This document shows positions 7,560-15,562 of a stretch of DNA of 51,121 bases, piece after piece (the stretch's first letter is position 1; each line of letters starts with the position of its first letter). The position numbers and the translations under genes were made by a program. The stretch covers positions 1-51,121 of the forward strand of contig UQQZ01000009.1 of the NCBI GenBank assembly GCA_900543305.1, given 5' to 3'. The notes beneath the pieces were generated by a model. That model was not told where the DNA came from, searched no databases, and worked only from the letters and a program-made list of their open reading frames with translations. This DNA is from an uncultured Oscillospiraceae bacterium (GTDB taxonomy: Bacteria; Bacillota; Clostridia; Oscillospirales; Acutalibacteraceae).

Positions 7560-8941
7560 TTTCGATGTCCTCCTATCTGGCCGTTTCGCTCCATGGTGGT
7601 GGCGGCTTCCATCAAATCGTGTCCTTTGACCACCGCGTTTTTTCCAAACCGTTTGTGCAGGCCTAAAGTTGTTTTCAGCAGAGCTGTCTCTCGCTGCACC
7701 TTCCGGTAATCCTCAAAAAAGTCAATCTGTGCCGGCACTTCTTCCTCCCGTGACAGCCGAATTGCCGCCACGCTCATACGCCGAACCTCCAGTTCTCTGT
7801 CTACCAACTTGTCGTACAGGTCCAGCACCCCTTTCACGATCCGGGACTGGGATGCGGTAGGTGTCCCCAATTTGCCCGTACCATGGACTGAGGCGGGAAC
7901 CCGCCTTCCATAATAGTTGATTTTTATGGGTCCATGGTAGGCAGAAGCTCCCTCCTCCGTGAGAATTTGATACCCCACATATAAGGTCACTCCCTCTGCT
8001 ACAAATCCTTTATCCAACAAGTCCAACGCCACTTGTTCCGCCATTTCCTGCACTACCAGGCGCCCTTCCTCCCAAGTATAGGCTCGGGGCAGCACCTGTC
8101 CTGAGGCAAGGGATTTGGTAGCCGGCTTGTAGCTTTTGATCTGCTCCATCCCACAGGGTTCTATGCCCCAGGCATGGTCAATGAGGATCTCCGCGTCCAC
8201 GCCAAATTCCCGGAAGAACACCTCTTCATTCTGTAGGCTCAGCCGGGCCAAATCCCCCATGGTGTGAATCCCCATCTTCAAGAGACGCTCTGCAATTCCC
8301 GGTCCAACCTGCCAGAAATCGGTGAGAGGCTGATGTGCCCACAGCTTTTCCCGGAAACTCAGTTCATCCAGCTCCGCTACCCGCACCCCGTCTTTGTCAG
8401 CAGGCATCTTCTTGGCGGTGATGTCCATGGCAATCTTCGCCAAGTACAGATTGGTTCCAATCCCTCCCGTGGCGGTGATACCCACCTTGGCCAACACATC
8501 CCGGATCATAGTCACCACCAGGTCGTGAGCTGTCATACCGTATAAACTCAGATAATGGGTCAAATCCATAAATGCCTCATCGATGGAGTAAACATGGATA
8601 TCCTGGGCCGCCAGATACTTCAAGTAGATACCGTAAATCTGGGAAGAAACCTCCAGATACCGGGCCATCCGAGGCATAGCGGTAATGTACTCCACGGTTT
8701 TTCCGGTCAATGCCTGAATCTGGGCCAACCGTTCCTTCACCTCAAAGAGTCGAGGACGCCCGGGCACCCCCAAAGCCTTCAGACTGGGAGACACTGCCAA
8801 GCAAATGGTGCCATCAGATCGGGATTCATCTGCCACTACCAGGTTGGTAGTGAGGGGATCCAGGCCTCGATCTACACATTCTACAGAAGCATAGTAGCTT
8901 TTCAAGTCGATACAGGCATACTGTCTGAGCGGGCCTGGCAT
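7556..8941 (-). CDS. Y-family translesion DNA polymerase
   Basis: The 461-residue polymerase begins MPGPLRQYACIDLKSYYAS, a Y-family palm motif whose Asp is one metal ligand; the second acidic pair is in VYSIDEAFMDLT. The thumb helix-hairpin-helix lies around GPGIAERLLKMGIHTMGDLA, and a little-finger domain follows. It resembles the UmuC-type proteins of Firmicutes (UvrX/ImuB-like), but with catalytic acids present it should be active in lesion bypass. The ATG at 8941 follows GAGGTGA; a longer reading to 8986 would run across the LexA-like box at 8960-8973. It heads a three-gene SOS operon. Confidence 0.93.
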   Translation of the reverse strand: MPGPLRQYACIDLKSYYASVECVDRGLDPLTTNLVVADESRSDGTICLAVSPSLKALGVPGRPRLFEVKERLAQIQALTGKTVEYITAMPRMARYLEVSSQIYGIYLKYLAAQDIHVYSIDEAFMDLTHYLSLYGMTAHDLVVTMIRDVLAKVGITATGGIGTNLYLAKIAMDITAKKMPADKDGVRVAELDELSFREKLWAHQPLTDFWQVGPGIAERLLKMGIHTMGDLARLSLQNEEVFFREFGVDAEILIDHAWGIEPCGMEQIKSYKPATKSLASGQVLPRAYTWEEGRLVVQEMAEQVALDLLDKGFVAEGVTLYVGYQILTEEGASAYHGPIKINYYGRRVPASVHGTGKLGTPTASQSRIVKGVLDLYDKLVDRELEVRRMSVAAIRLSREEEVPAQIDFFEDYRKVQRETALLKTTLGLHKRFGKNAVVKGHDLMEAATTMERNGQIGGHRK

Positions 8942-8959
8942 GAAATCACCTCGCAGTTG

Positions 8960-9017
8960 CAAATGTATGTTCGATTTCTTACACAAGTATTATAGAACAT
9001 AGTTTCGAAAAGTGCAA
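8960..9017 (-). promoter_or_regulatory. SOS promoter with two LexA-like boxes
   Basis: On the minus strand TTGCAC (9012-9017) and TATAAT (8989-8994) are 17 bases apart. A 14-base box AGAACATAGTTTCG (8994-9007) lies in the spacer, and a second, CAAATGTATGTTCG (8960-8973), lies just after the start site. Against the Firmicutes LexA consensus CGAACRNRYGTTYG they match 11 and 12 of 14 positions. This arrangement predicts tight SOS repression. The rest of the 8974-9240 gap shows nothing else clear. Confidence 0.65.
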
Positions 9018-9240
9018 GGTCCAATTCAAGGAAACTGCTTTTATCTCCGCAAAAGCCCTCATGGCCGCTGCCTACAGGGATGAAACCCTTTTTACTAGAA
9101 AAAGCGCCAGAAAACATAGATTGCTATGCTCTCTGACGCTGTCAGGATCGCCACCGTTTTGTGGCTCTGAAAAATCCGGATCTTCACAGACCCTATATCT
9201 CCGTATGGATTTTCTGCGGCATCGCCCTTGGAAGATTCCT

Positions 9241-10146
9241 TTAGACGGTTTGGAGCTCTGCCACAACGATTTCTGGCCGGTTGTTTACCCGAAAGGGAAA
9301 CAAACTGTTCCCCAATCCCCGGCTGACCAGCATGCTGGTGCTGCCTTCTGTGTAGAGCCCGCTGTCGTACTTGGGAAAGAAACCCTGTCCAGGGGCCACA
9401 ATGCCCCCAATGAACGGCAGACGGATTTGTCCCCCATGAGCGTGACCGGTAAAAACCAGATCTATTTCAGATTCCCCATAAAGATCAAAATATTCTGGGC
9501 GATGGGAAAGTAAAATCCAGTAATCCTCTCCCTTTTTCTCCTGTACACCGGCCTGTTCCAACTCCCACCCAAGGACTTGTTCCGGCTCATCAAAAAGATC
9601 ATCTGTTTGGAAACTGGGGTCATTCACGCCTGCCAGATAGATTCGTTGGCTGGAACGCTCCAACTGAACTACCTGATTCTCCAATACTGTGACGCCTGCC
9701 TTTTCCAACCCAGCTTTTAAATCCTCATATTCCTCCAAACGGGCTTCATGATTTCCATTTACATAATAGACTGGCGCGATTTGGACTGCCTGTTCTGCAA
9801 AAGAAAGGGCGATTTTCACGTTGGTTCTACGAGAATCCACCAGATCCCCGGTGAGAACGATGCAATCCGGTTCCGCACTTTTCAGTAACTCCAGCAGCTG
9901 GAAATTCCCCTCCCCAAACTGAGCGTTGTGGAGGTCGGAGATTTGAGCAATACGGTACCCGGAAAAACTTTCCGGCAATTTCTCACTGGACACAACAAAC
10001 TCCGAAATCTCCAGGGCGGTATTTCCCCACGCAATCCACAGGATCAAAAGGACCAGCAATAGGGCGATCCCACAAAGTACCGTCAGCCGCTTTTTCTTTT
10101 TGACAGAGGAAGGGCAATTTGTCATCTGTTTTTCATTGTCTCTCAT
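9241..10146 (-). CDS. Membrane-anchored metallophosphoesterase
   Basis: A 301-residue calcineurin-like phosphoesterase of the YkuE/YaeI type. A single N-terminal helix (LTVLCGIALLLVLLILWIAW) anchors it with the catalytic domain outside. The five metal-binding motifs are present: DLHNAQFG (DxH), LTGDLVDS (GDxxD), VNGNHEA (GNHE), LSHRPE and GHAHGGQ. Related enzymes act on lipid or nucleotide phosphates at the membrane; the substrate here is unknown. It is monocistronic with its own promoter about 150 bases upstream. Confidence 0.92.
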   Translation of the reverse strand: MRDNEKQMTNCPSSVKKKKRLTVLCGIALLLVLLILWIAWGNTALEISEFVVSSEKLPESFSGYRIAQISDLHNAQFGEGNFQLLELLKSAEPDCIVLTGDLVDSRRTNVKIALSFAEQAVQIAPVYYVNGNHEARLEEYEDLKAGLEKAGVTVLENQVVQLERSSQRIYLAGVNDPSFQTDDLFDEPEQVLGWELEQAGVQEKKGEDYWILLSHRPEYFDLYGESEIDLVFTGHAHGGQIRLPFIGGIVAPGQGFFPKYDSGLYTEGSTSMLVSRGLGNSLFPFRVNNRPEIVVAELQTV

Positions 10147-10286
10147 GCTTATACCCTTTCATTTGGCCATTGGATTCCCGGCCCATGGCTCCCAAAAACT
10201 GATGTCCTTTCAGGGAACGGAAGCTGGTTCCTGAGACTGAGGCCCTGTATTGGAAGAACAAGGGAAGCGCCCCCTGTCTTTCCCCT

Positions 10287-10315
10287 ATTATAAGGAAAAG
10301 TCACCTGAAGGGCAA
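10287..10315 (-). promoter_or_regulatory. Promoter for the metallophosphoesterase gene
   Basis: Minus-strand TTGCCC (10310-10315), a 17-base spacer and TATAAT (10287-10292). The 10147-10473 gap also contains the terminator at 10427-10451; nothing else in it stands out. Confidence 0.7.
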
Positions 10316-10426
10316 GGACGTTACTTGCCTATTCTGAAATCAAATCCTCGCCAATTGACCTGATACGCTCTTTCACCTCATGCTCCAGTTAGAGAAGAAC
10401 AAGCAGGGTCCACAAAGCGAAAGAAA

Positions 10427-10451
10427 GCAGAGTGCCTCGTCAGCCCTCTGC
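10427..10451 (-). terminator. Terminator of the flavin oxidoreductase gene
   Basis: GCAGAGTGC (10427-10435) pairs with GCCCTCTGC (10443-10451) with one mismatch; on the minus strand it is followed by a T-rich TTTCTTTCG. It lies just after the stop codon at 10474. Confidence 0.7.
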
Positions 10452-10473
10452 CTTCCATTCTCTTCCATTCTAT

Positions 10474-12408
10474 TTACAGGTTCAACGCCGCTTTATACCC
10501 CTCAGCCATGGCAGTTAAGGCATTTCCGGCCTTGACGGCTCCGCCAATCACCGTAACATGATCGCACACATTCTTTGCCGTATCTTCCAGAGGATTGTAC
10601 GCCCGATAGCCAAAGGCAGAGATCACCGTGGTGGCGGGGATAGTGACCTTTTCCCCGGACTCATCCGAATAGGTCACGCCCTCCTCACCGATATTTTCCA
10701 CCTTGGCGCGGGTCCGCACTTTCACATGGGCGTCCTGCAGATACTGGACCAGACAACGGCGGGTAAAGACCATCATGTCGTTGAGAATGTCGTCCTGCAT
10801 TTCCAGGATGGTTACGTCGGGATGGGATTCCGCTATGAACTGGGCTACCTCACCGCCCACTTCACCGCCGCCGCAGACTACCACCGGTCCGGGCTTTACT
10901 TGGATCTTTCCCAAGAGGACCTCTTCTGCAGTGAACACATTGGCGCTATCGATACCAGGGATCTTGGGCACAAGAGGCGTGGCACCTGTGGCAAGAATCA
11001 CCGCGTCGGGTTGTTCCGCTTCCAACAGTTTGTCAGTAACCTCCGTATTCAGGTGGATCGGCACCTGCAGGTCTTGTAAGCTCTGACGCAGGGAAGAAAC
11101 CACAGTGGCCAATTCCCCTTTTCCGATGGGATACGCTGCGCTCTTGAATTGACCTCCCAGGTCACTGTTCTTCTCATAGAGTGCAACATGATGCCCTACC
11201 TTGGCCGCTGTTTCCGCCGCCATCAGGCCACCCGGGCCTCCACCGATCACCATTACCTTTTTCGGGGATTGGGTAGGATGCAAGTCGTTTTCATATTCAC
11301 GACCGATACGGGGATTCACCAGGCAAGTGATGCTGGTCCCCTCAAACAGCTTTTGCTCGCAGCCCTGCAGGCAGCCAATGCAGTAGCGAATCTCCCCAAA
11401 CTGGCCGTTCTGGGCCTTGACAGGCAGATAGGGATCCGCCAGAGAGCCACGGCCCATACCGATAAAATCGGCTTTGCCCATTTTGATCAATGTATCCGCC
11501 ATGCGGGGATCGTTGATACGGTTTGTCAGGATGACCGGTACAGTCAGCAATTCCTTTACCTGCTGGGCACCCTGCATATTGAAAGCATGCTCAGTAAACA
11601 TGGGAGCGATGATCTGCCGGAGGGCAGGACTGGCATACATGCCGTTGGAGATATGGACCCCATCAAAACCCAGCTCCTCACAGTGACGGGCCAGCACAAA
11701 GCTTTCGGCCTCGGTGCGGCCTCCCAGCAAATATTCATTGACGGAAATGCGGACGATTACCGGGAAATCCCCGCCAACCGCTTCCCGCACAGCCGTATAG
11801 ACCTCGTCCAAGAACCGGGCCCGGTTATCAAAGCAGCCCCCATATTCATCTACCCGTTTGTTGGTGTAGGGGGACAGAAACTCGGAAATGAGATAACCAT
11901 GGGCCGCGTGGATCTCAATGCCGTCAAACCCGGACTCCTTGGCGCGGCGGGCACATTCCCCAAAGTCTTTGACAATCTGATGGATCTCCTCCACTGTGAT
12001 CTCCCGAGGCATTTCCTGCAGCAGGGGATCCATAGTAGCGGAAGGTGCAATGGGCTGAACGCCGCCGTTGACAAAGTGGGTAGACTGCCGGCCAGGATGA
12101 TAAATCTGGCAAAAGATCTTGGAGCCGTATTGGTGTACGGTTTCTGTCAGCTTTTTATTGCCCTCAATCTGACCGTCATTGTACAGGCCGGGAATGAACC
12201 GGTAGCCCTTGGCATTCTCGTTGACGGCATAGTCCTCTGTGATGATAAGGCCCCAGCCGCCCTTGGCTTTCTCCTCGATGTACTTGATAAACCGGTCCGT
12301 AATCAAACCGTCCTCCGTGCAGAAGTTGGTTACCATGGCAGGTACTACCAGCCGGTTGGGAATCTGGCAGCTGCCGATTTTTTTAGGTGAAAACAGTGTA
12401 TCCAGCAT
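10474..12408 (-). CDS. BaiCD/FadH-type flavin oxidoreductase
   Basis: This 644-residue enzyme has the three-part plan of the 2,4-dienoyl-CoA reductase/BaiCD family. An FMN TIM barrel of the old yellow enzyme class covers about residues 1-330 (NRLVVPAMVTNF, EIHAAHGYLISEFLSP). A [4Fe-4S] site follows (CIGCLQGC with a fourth Cys 12 residues on), then FAD/NAD(P)H domains (VMVIGGGPGGLMAAE, VVVCGGGEVGGEVAQF). It should reduce an activated carbon-carbon double bond with NAD(P)H; candidate substrates are enoyl-CoA, cinnamate-like acids or steroid enones. GGGAGG precedes the ATG. A MerR-type promoter lies upstream and the merR gene is adjacent, so it is probably inducible by its substrate. Confidence 0.9.
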   Translation of the reverse strand: MLDTLFSPKKIGSCQIPNRLVVPAMVTNFCTEDGLITDRFIKYIEEKAKGGWGLIITEDYAVNENAKGYRFIPGLYNDGQIEGNKKLTETVHQYGSKIFCQIYHPGRQSTHFVNGGVQPIAPSATMDPLLQEMPREITVEEIHQIVKDFGECARRAKESGFDGIEIHAAHGYLISEFLSPYTNKRVDEYGGCFDNRARFLDEVYTAVREAVGGDFPVIVRISVNEYLLGGRTEAESFVLARHCEELGFDGVHISNGMYASPALRQIIAPMFTEHAFNMQGAQQVKELLTVPVILTNRINDPRMADTLIKMGKADFIGMGRGSLADPYLPVKAQNGQFGEIRYCIGCLQGCEQKLFEGTSITCLVNPRIGREYENDLHPTQSPKKVMVIGGGPGGLMAAETAAKVGHHVALYEKNSDLGGQFKSAAYPIGKGELATVVSSLRQSLQDLQVPIHLNTEVTDKLLEAEQPDAVILATGATPLVPKIPGIDSANVFTAEEVLLGKIQVKPGPVVVCGGGEVGGEVAQFIAESHPDVTILEMQDDILNDMMVFTRRCLVQYLQDAHVKVRTRAKVENIGEEGVTYSDESGEKVTIPATTVISAFGYRAYNPLEDTAKNVCDHVTVIGGAVKAGNALTAMAEGYKAALNL

Positions 12409-12461
12409 CTTTTATTTGCCTCCCGTAACATGGCCCGTTGGGGCTTTTTTCTTTCGGCATT

Positions 12462-12492
12462 ATTGTAACGCCTGTAAGGATTACAAGGTCAA
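12462..12492 (-). promoter_or_regulatory. MerR-type promoter with 19-base spacer and operator
   Basis: On the minus strand TTGACC (12487-12492) and TACAAT (12462-12467) are separated by 19 bases, the overlong spacing diagnostic of MerR-activated promoters. The spacer holds an inverted repeat, CCTTGTAA-tcc-TTACAGGC (12470-12488). Transcription would start about 45 bases before the flavin oxidoreductase gene. The same operator motif recurs at 12601-12619. Confidence 0.8.
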
Positions 12493-12495
12493 CAG

Positions 12496-12535
12496 AAAAA
12501 GGAGCCTGCCCTTTTTTGTCAAAAAAGCAAGCTCC
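12496..12535 (-). terminator. Terminator of the merR gene
   Basis: GGAGCCTGC (12501-12509) pairs with GCAAGCTCC (12527-12535); on the minus strand the stem is followed by TTTTT. It separates merR transcription from the regulated promoter a few bases downstream. Confidence 0.75.
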
Positions 12536-12600
12536 ATTTCCCTTTAAACACTGTCCGGAAGGTTTTTTCCGAAAAGCCATAGAGGTATTTCAGACTGGCA

Positions 12601-12619
12601 GGCTGTAACAGTTACAAGG
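12601..12619. promoter_or_regulatory. Second copy of the MerR-type operator
   Basis: The minus strand reads CCTTGTAA-ctg-TTACAGCC, nearly the same 19-base dyad as the promoter operator 131 bases away, but without -35/-10 elements. It overlaps the merR stop codon. It could be an auxiliary site for DNA looping. Confidence 0.55.
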
Positions 12620-13418
12620 TTTTTTCCCGTAAAGGAATGTGCAGTTCCATCAGACGGATGTCTTTCCCGTCCTCCACGCCCCGGCCCAGCAATGTGGCGT
12701 CAATGGTTCCCGCCTGTTCAAAACCCGCACGGCACAGATGCTCTATAGCAGGTTCCGCGTATTCCCCATTAAAACAGCCCACAGAACCCAAATCTATGAT
12801 GGCGCACAGGCAGGTTTTCTCCGGCCGAAGCCGCATATCTTCCAAAGGCGGCAGGTTCAGGGCTTCATAATACCGTTTCTCCAGTGTAAACCCCCACAGC
12901 TGATGATCCCCTACTTCCTCAAAGCATGGATTCCAAAAAGGGGCCACCCGTTCAGAAAAGAGAACCGCTGCGGCCTGTTCCCCCAATTGCAGGGAGCCGT
13001 AGCTGTCCCCATCACCTTGAACGAGTGGAATAAAATAGTGTTCCGGCACCACCTTAACCCAGTAGCTTTGCAGATTCAGGTGAGCTGTCCGGGAGCGGTC
13101 CGCCACAAATCGAATCCGTTCGGACAGCAGAACTTTATAGGCGGCTTCCTGCTCCAACTCCTGCTGGTACCGCGTCAGGTGGCCGCGGACCTCCTCCAGA
13201 AATTCTCCTTTTCGCAGGCGTCCCATGTCTTTCACAGGAATCCCCCAGCTTTTATACTGAATGGCGTCCAGCAACATGAATACATCTAAAATGGTATAGC
13301 TGCGATAGTTGTTCTGCTCATTTCGCTTCGGAGTTAGAACGCCCCATTTTTCATAATACCGTATCATCTCCCGGGAAAGGTGGAGAAAATCCGATACATC
13401 CCGAATACTGTAATCCAT
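12612..13418 (-). CDS. MerR-family regulator
   Basis: The 268-residue regulator starts at ATG 13418, 6 bases after GGTG of GAGGTG; an upstream in-frame extension is not needed. The N-terminal winged HTH (YSIRDVSDFLHLSREMIRYY then EKWGVLTPKR) and the coiled-coil dimerisation helix to about residue 120 are MerR-like. The C-terminal 145 residues form an effector domain, perhaps of the GyrI-like fold, with several Cys (CLCAIIDLGSVGC). It probably twists the 19-base-spaced promoter at 12462-12492 to activate the adjacent flavin oxidoreductase when an organic substrate is bound. A role in metal sensing is less likely given the large ligand domain. Confidence 0.88.
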   Translation of the reverse strand: MDYSIRDVSDFLHLSREMIRYYEKWGVLTPKRNEQNNYRSYTILDVFMLLDAIQYKSWGIPVKDMGRLRKGEFLEEVRGHLTRYQQELEQEAAYKVLLSERIRFVADRSRTAHLNLQSYWVKVVPEHYFIPLVQGDGDSYGSLQLGEQAAAVLFSERVAPFWNPCFEEVGDHQLWGFTLEKRYYEALNLPPLEDMRLRPEKTCLCAIIDLGSVGCFNGEYAEPAIEHLCRAGFEQAGTIDATLLGRGVEDGKDIRLMELHIPLREKTL

Positions 13419-13453
13419 TCCATGCACCTCAAACTTTGCTTGCCTATCTATAT

Positions 13454-13768
13454 CTACAAGGCAAAACCTGCGTTTTCCATGATTGGCCAAGCTGTACTTT
13501 GGGAATACAGAGAAAACTCCTTAAGGTTCAAGGGTACCTCTCGTTTTCCTACAAACACCCTGTGGGTAGAGTGCTCCAGGGTGACTTCCCCGGACTCCAT
13601 TCCGTCCGCCGCAAGAACCTTCCGCTGATCCCCTTTGCTCAGAGCCATAGAAAGAGCCTGCACTTCGTTTGGGGTCCCAGTGGAATGTTTCCTTTTGTTG
13701 CTGAAAGAATCGCAGCGCACGTCCCACAGCTTGGCTTCATCTTCAACAATCAAAATTTTGCTGCTCAA
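13454..13768 (-). pseudogene. Remnant of an OmpR-family response regulator
   Basis: The 104-codon frame starts with a perfect receiver beginning, SSKILIVEDEAKL (TTG start after GGAGGGGG), then runs into unrelated sequence. It resumes with GEVTLEHSTHRVFVGKREVP, the first strands of an OmpR winged-helix domain, before stopping. The phosphoacceptor Asp region, the switch residues and the recognition helix are missing. This is a response regulator shrunk by deletions, with no kinase partner nearby. The fragment still has an extended -10 promoter, so it may be transcribed. Confidence 0.75.
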
Positions 13769-13851
13769 GAGGCACTTCCCCCTCCGAATTTAGCTTGCCA
13801 AAAGGATTTGTACACTCTGTGTCAACGGCGCTATGCTGGATCTCTGAGGAT

Positions 13852-13860
13852 ATTATACCA
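13852..13860 (-). promoter_or_regulatory. Residual promoter of the regulator pseudogene
   Basis: Minus-strand TGGTATAAT, an extended -10 element, about 85 bases upstream of the pseudogene. Confidence 0.5.
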
Positions 13861-13955
13861 CAACTTCCCTATAAGCTGAAATGCAACTATAGGATCGTTT
13901 AGTACACTTGACCGGAAATTGAGCTTTTCACAGCTAAAACCATGGGTTAGACACT

Positions 13956-15113
13956 TCACAGGGGAATTCCACCAGCCGTATAAATCTCCGCAAGGGATTT
14001 TACGGCTTCATAATCGTCCGGAGTATTGCAGTTTTGCAAAAACTCTTCCGGTCCCCGATACTCCCAACGGCTCCAGGAAACATGGGATTTCAGGGCTTTC
14101 ACCGGGGCACTCTTCTGAGAAATCAGCGTTTGGATTGTTTTTGCCACCTCTCGGTCCATGACAGAGATCAGGGGTTCCTCTTTCTCCCCGTGACACAACA
14201 CTGTAACGCCTTCTCTGTGGGTACGCCGTAAATGGTCCAAAGCAGCAGCTGGCACCAAGGGCGTATCCACAGTCAACACCAGGCAGCGGGAATTTTGCGC
14301 CCTCTGCAAACAGGCATGTAATCCTCCTAAAGGACCCCGATGAGGAAACTGATCCGCCACTCTGAGCGTTCCGGGGATTACAGGTCCTTGACCTCCGGAA
14401 ATTAAAATATCTTGAACGCCCAATGTTTGAAGCTTTTCCACCTGCCTCTGTAAGAAGGTTTTTCCAAAAAGTTTCAATCTTCCCTTGTCCTGCCCCATGC
14501 GGCTGGACTTTCCCCCTGCTAATACGATCCCGCTGACAGGAGCCAAAGCACGGGTTTGACGGCGAGCCTTCCTCTGTCTCTCCGCCCTGATCACCTCTTC
14601 CTCCGACACCTTCAACTGGGCCCTCAACAGGTCGGCTGCCTGCTTTTTGACAGCGGATCTCTCCGGAGCATAAGTCAAGATTCCAGCGATCATCTGGGCC
14701 CCGCAGGCCACAAGAGTGCTGGGAAGAAAGCTTTCCAGGTCCAAGCCTATCACTTCCTCCTGGAAAGGATCCCAAAGAAAGTTCCGCAGATTGCCTTCCA
14801 AAGGAAGCTTCCCACATAAGGCGTGGCATCTCTCCAGCCAAAGACCTAAGCCGATCCAGGGATCTGGAGAAAAACCGTAGCGCTCTTGTTCCTCCAACAC
14901 ATGGAGAAGCGTAGGCTGGGGACAATAGTCGGTCACCAACACTCCGGGAATCTCTTTTCGCACATGGAGAACAGAAAGCTTTCCGGACAAATCCCGGTAA
15001 AGGTCTGTCTCCCGCTGCCAATCTTCCAAATAGGTAAACCATTTTCCGACAGATGCTTTTCCCTGAAGCAGGACGGGATATACCTGGTTGCGTTTGCTGG
15101 CAAAAGGGATCAT
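13956..15113 (-). CDS. Kinase-like domain fused to MobA-type nucleotidyltransferase
   Basis: A 385-residue fusion. The C-terminal half (about 190-385) is a MobA/GT-A-type nucleotidyltransferase with SGIVLAGGKSSRMGQDKGRL and LVLTVDTPLVP; MobA attaches GMP to molybdopterin to make the guanine dinucleotide cofactor used by DMSO-reductase-family enzymes. The N-terminal half is about 165 residues long and resembles a protein-kinase/aminoglycoside-phosphotransferase fold. EGNLRNFLWD occupies the place of the catalytic loop and VIGLDLESF that of the metal-binding loop, but the catalytic Asp of the HxD motif appears to be Asn. The start overlaps the upstream stop as ATGA. The context (Moco-like leader, molybdoenzyme operon) supports a cofactor role. 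Confidence 0.82.
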   Translation of the reverse strand: MIPFASKRNQVYPVLLQGKASVGKWFTYLEDWQRETDLYRDLSGKLSVLHVRKEIPGVLVTDYCPQPTLLHVLEEQERYGFSPDPWIGLGLWLERCHALCGKLPLEGNLRNFLWDPFQEEVIGLDLESFLPSTLVACGAQMIAGILTYAPERSAVKKQAADLLRAQLKVSEEEVIRAERQRKARRQTRALAPVSGIVLAGGKSSRMGQDKGRLKLFGKTFLQRQVEKLQTLGVQDILISGGQGPVIPGTLRVADQFPHRGPLGGLHACLQRAQNSRCLVLTVDTPLVPAAALDHLRRTHREGVTVLCHGEKEEPLISVMDREVAKTIQTLISQKSAPVKALKSHVSWSRWEYRGPEEFLQNCNTPDDYEAVKSLAEIYTAGGIPL

Positions 15114-15562
15114 GTGACCACCAAGCGAATCACGCCGCTGACATTGCGCTTGCTGTTTTCATCCCCAAACACCACCAACTGGGGCCGTTCCTCTTGTTCC
15201 AGTAACAGATAAACCTGATCCGGCTGGTCAATTTCTTCCTTCGTGACAATGGCGCTGTATTCGTCATCTGCTACGGCCTCCACCTGCCCATATTCTGAGA
15301 TACCCGCTTGGTTCAGCACTTGGGAAAGAAGAATGCCCTGGCCATCAATGGTCCTCTCCTCCCCCTTTCCGTTGACCAGCGTGCCCTGAACAGAGGTCAG
15401 CGTCAGCTGGTCCAGCGGCAACTGGGTGACGGCCTCTCCATATTCAATACGCAATGTTCCTTCCGGTGCGGTGACACGGGTGGTGTTGTGCCATATAGCC
15501 ACACCCGCAGATACAACCACAAGTACAATGAGAAAGAGGATCAAAAAACGATTTTTCTTCAT
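15110..15562 (-). CDS. Membrane-anchored sulfite-oxidase-fold protein
   Basis: A 150-residue protein with an N-terminal hydrophobic helix (FLILFLIVLVVVSAGVAIW) and an extracellular domain that resembles the molybdopterin-binding (SUOX-like) fold. Supporting features are GQGILLSQVLNQAGIS, matching the family's GVPLxDLLxxAG motif, a DEYSAIVTKEEI strand, and a terminal GVIRLVV. It is far shorter than a full sulfite oxidase and shows no obvious Mo-ligating Cys, so it may bind the cofactor or a related ligand without catalysis. It overlaps both neighbouring genes by 4 bases. A ligand-presenting role for the adjacent ECF-type protein is inference. Confidence 0.65.
   Translation of the reverse strand: MKKNRFLILFLIVLVVVSAGVAIWHNTTRVTAPEGTLRIEYGEAVTQLPLDQLTLTSVQGTLVNGKGEERTIDGQGILLSQVLNQAGISEYGQVEAVADDEYSAIVTKEEIDQPDQVYLLLEQEERPQLVVFGDENSKRNVSGVIRLVVT

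Noticed and set aside
11149..12390. Long plus-strand open frame opposite the flavin oxidoreductase
   Set aside because: No family motif, and the minus strand encodes a complete conserved enzyme; the frame is a codon-bias shadow.
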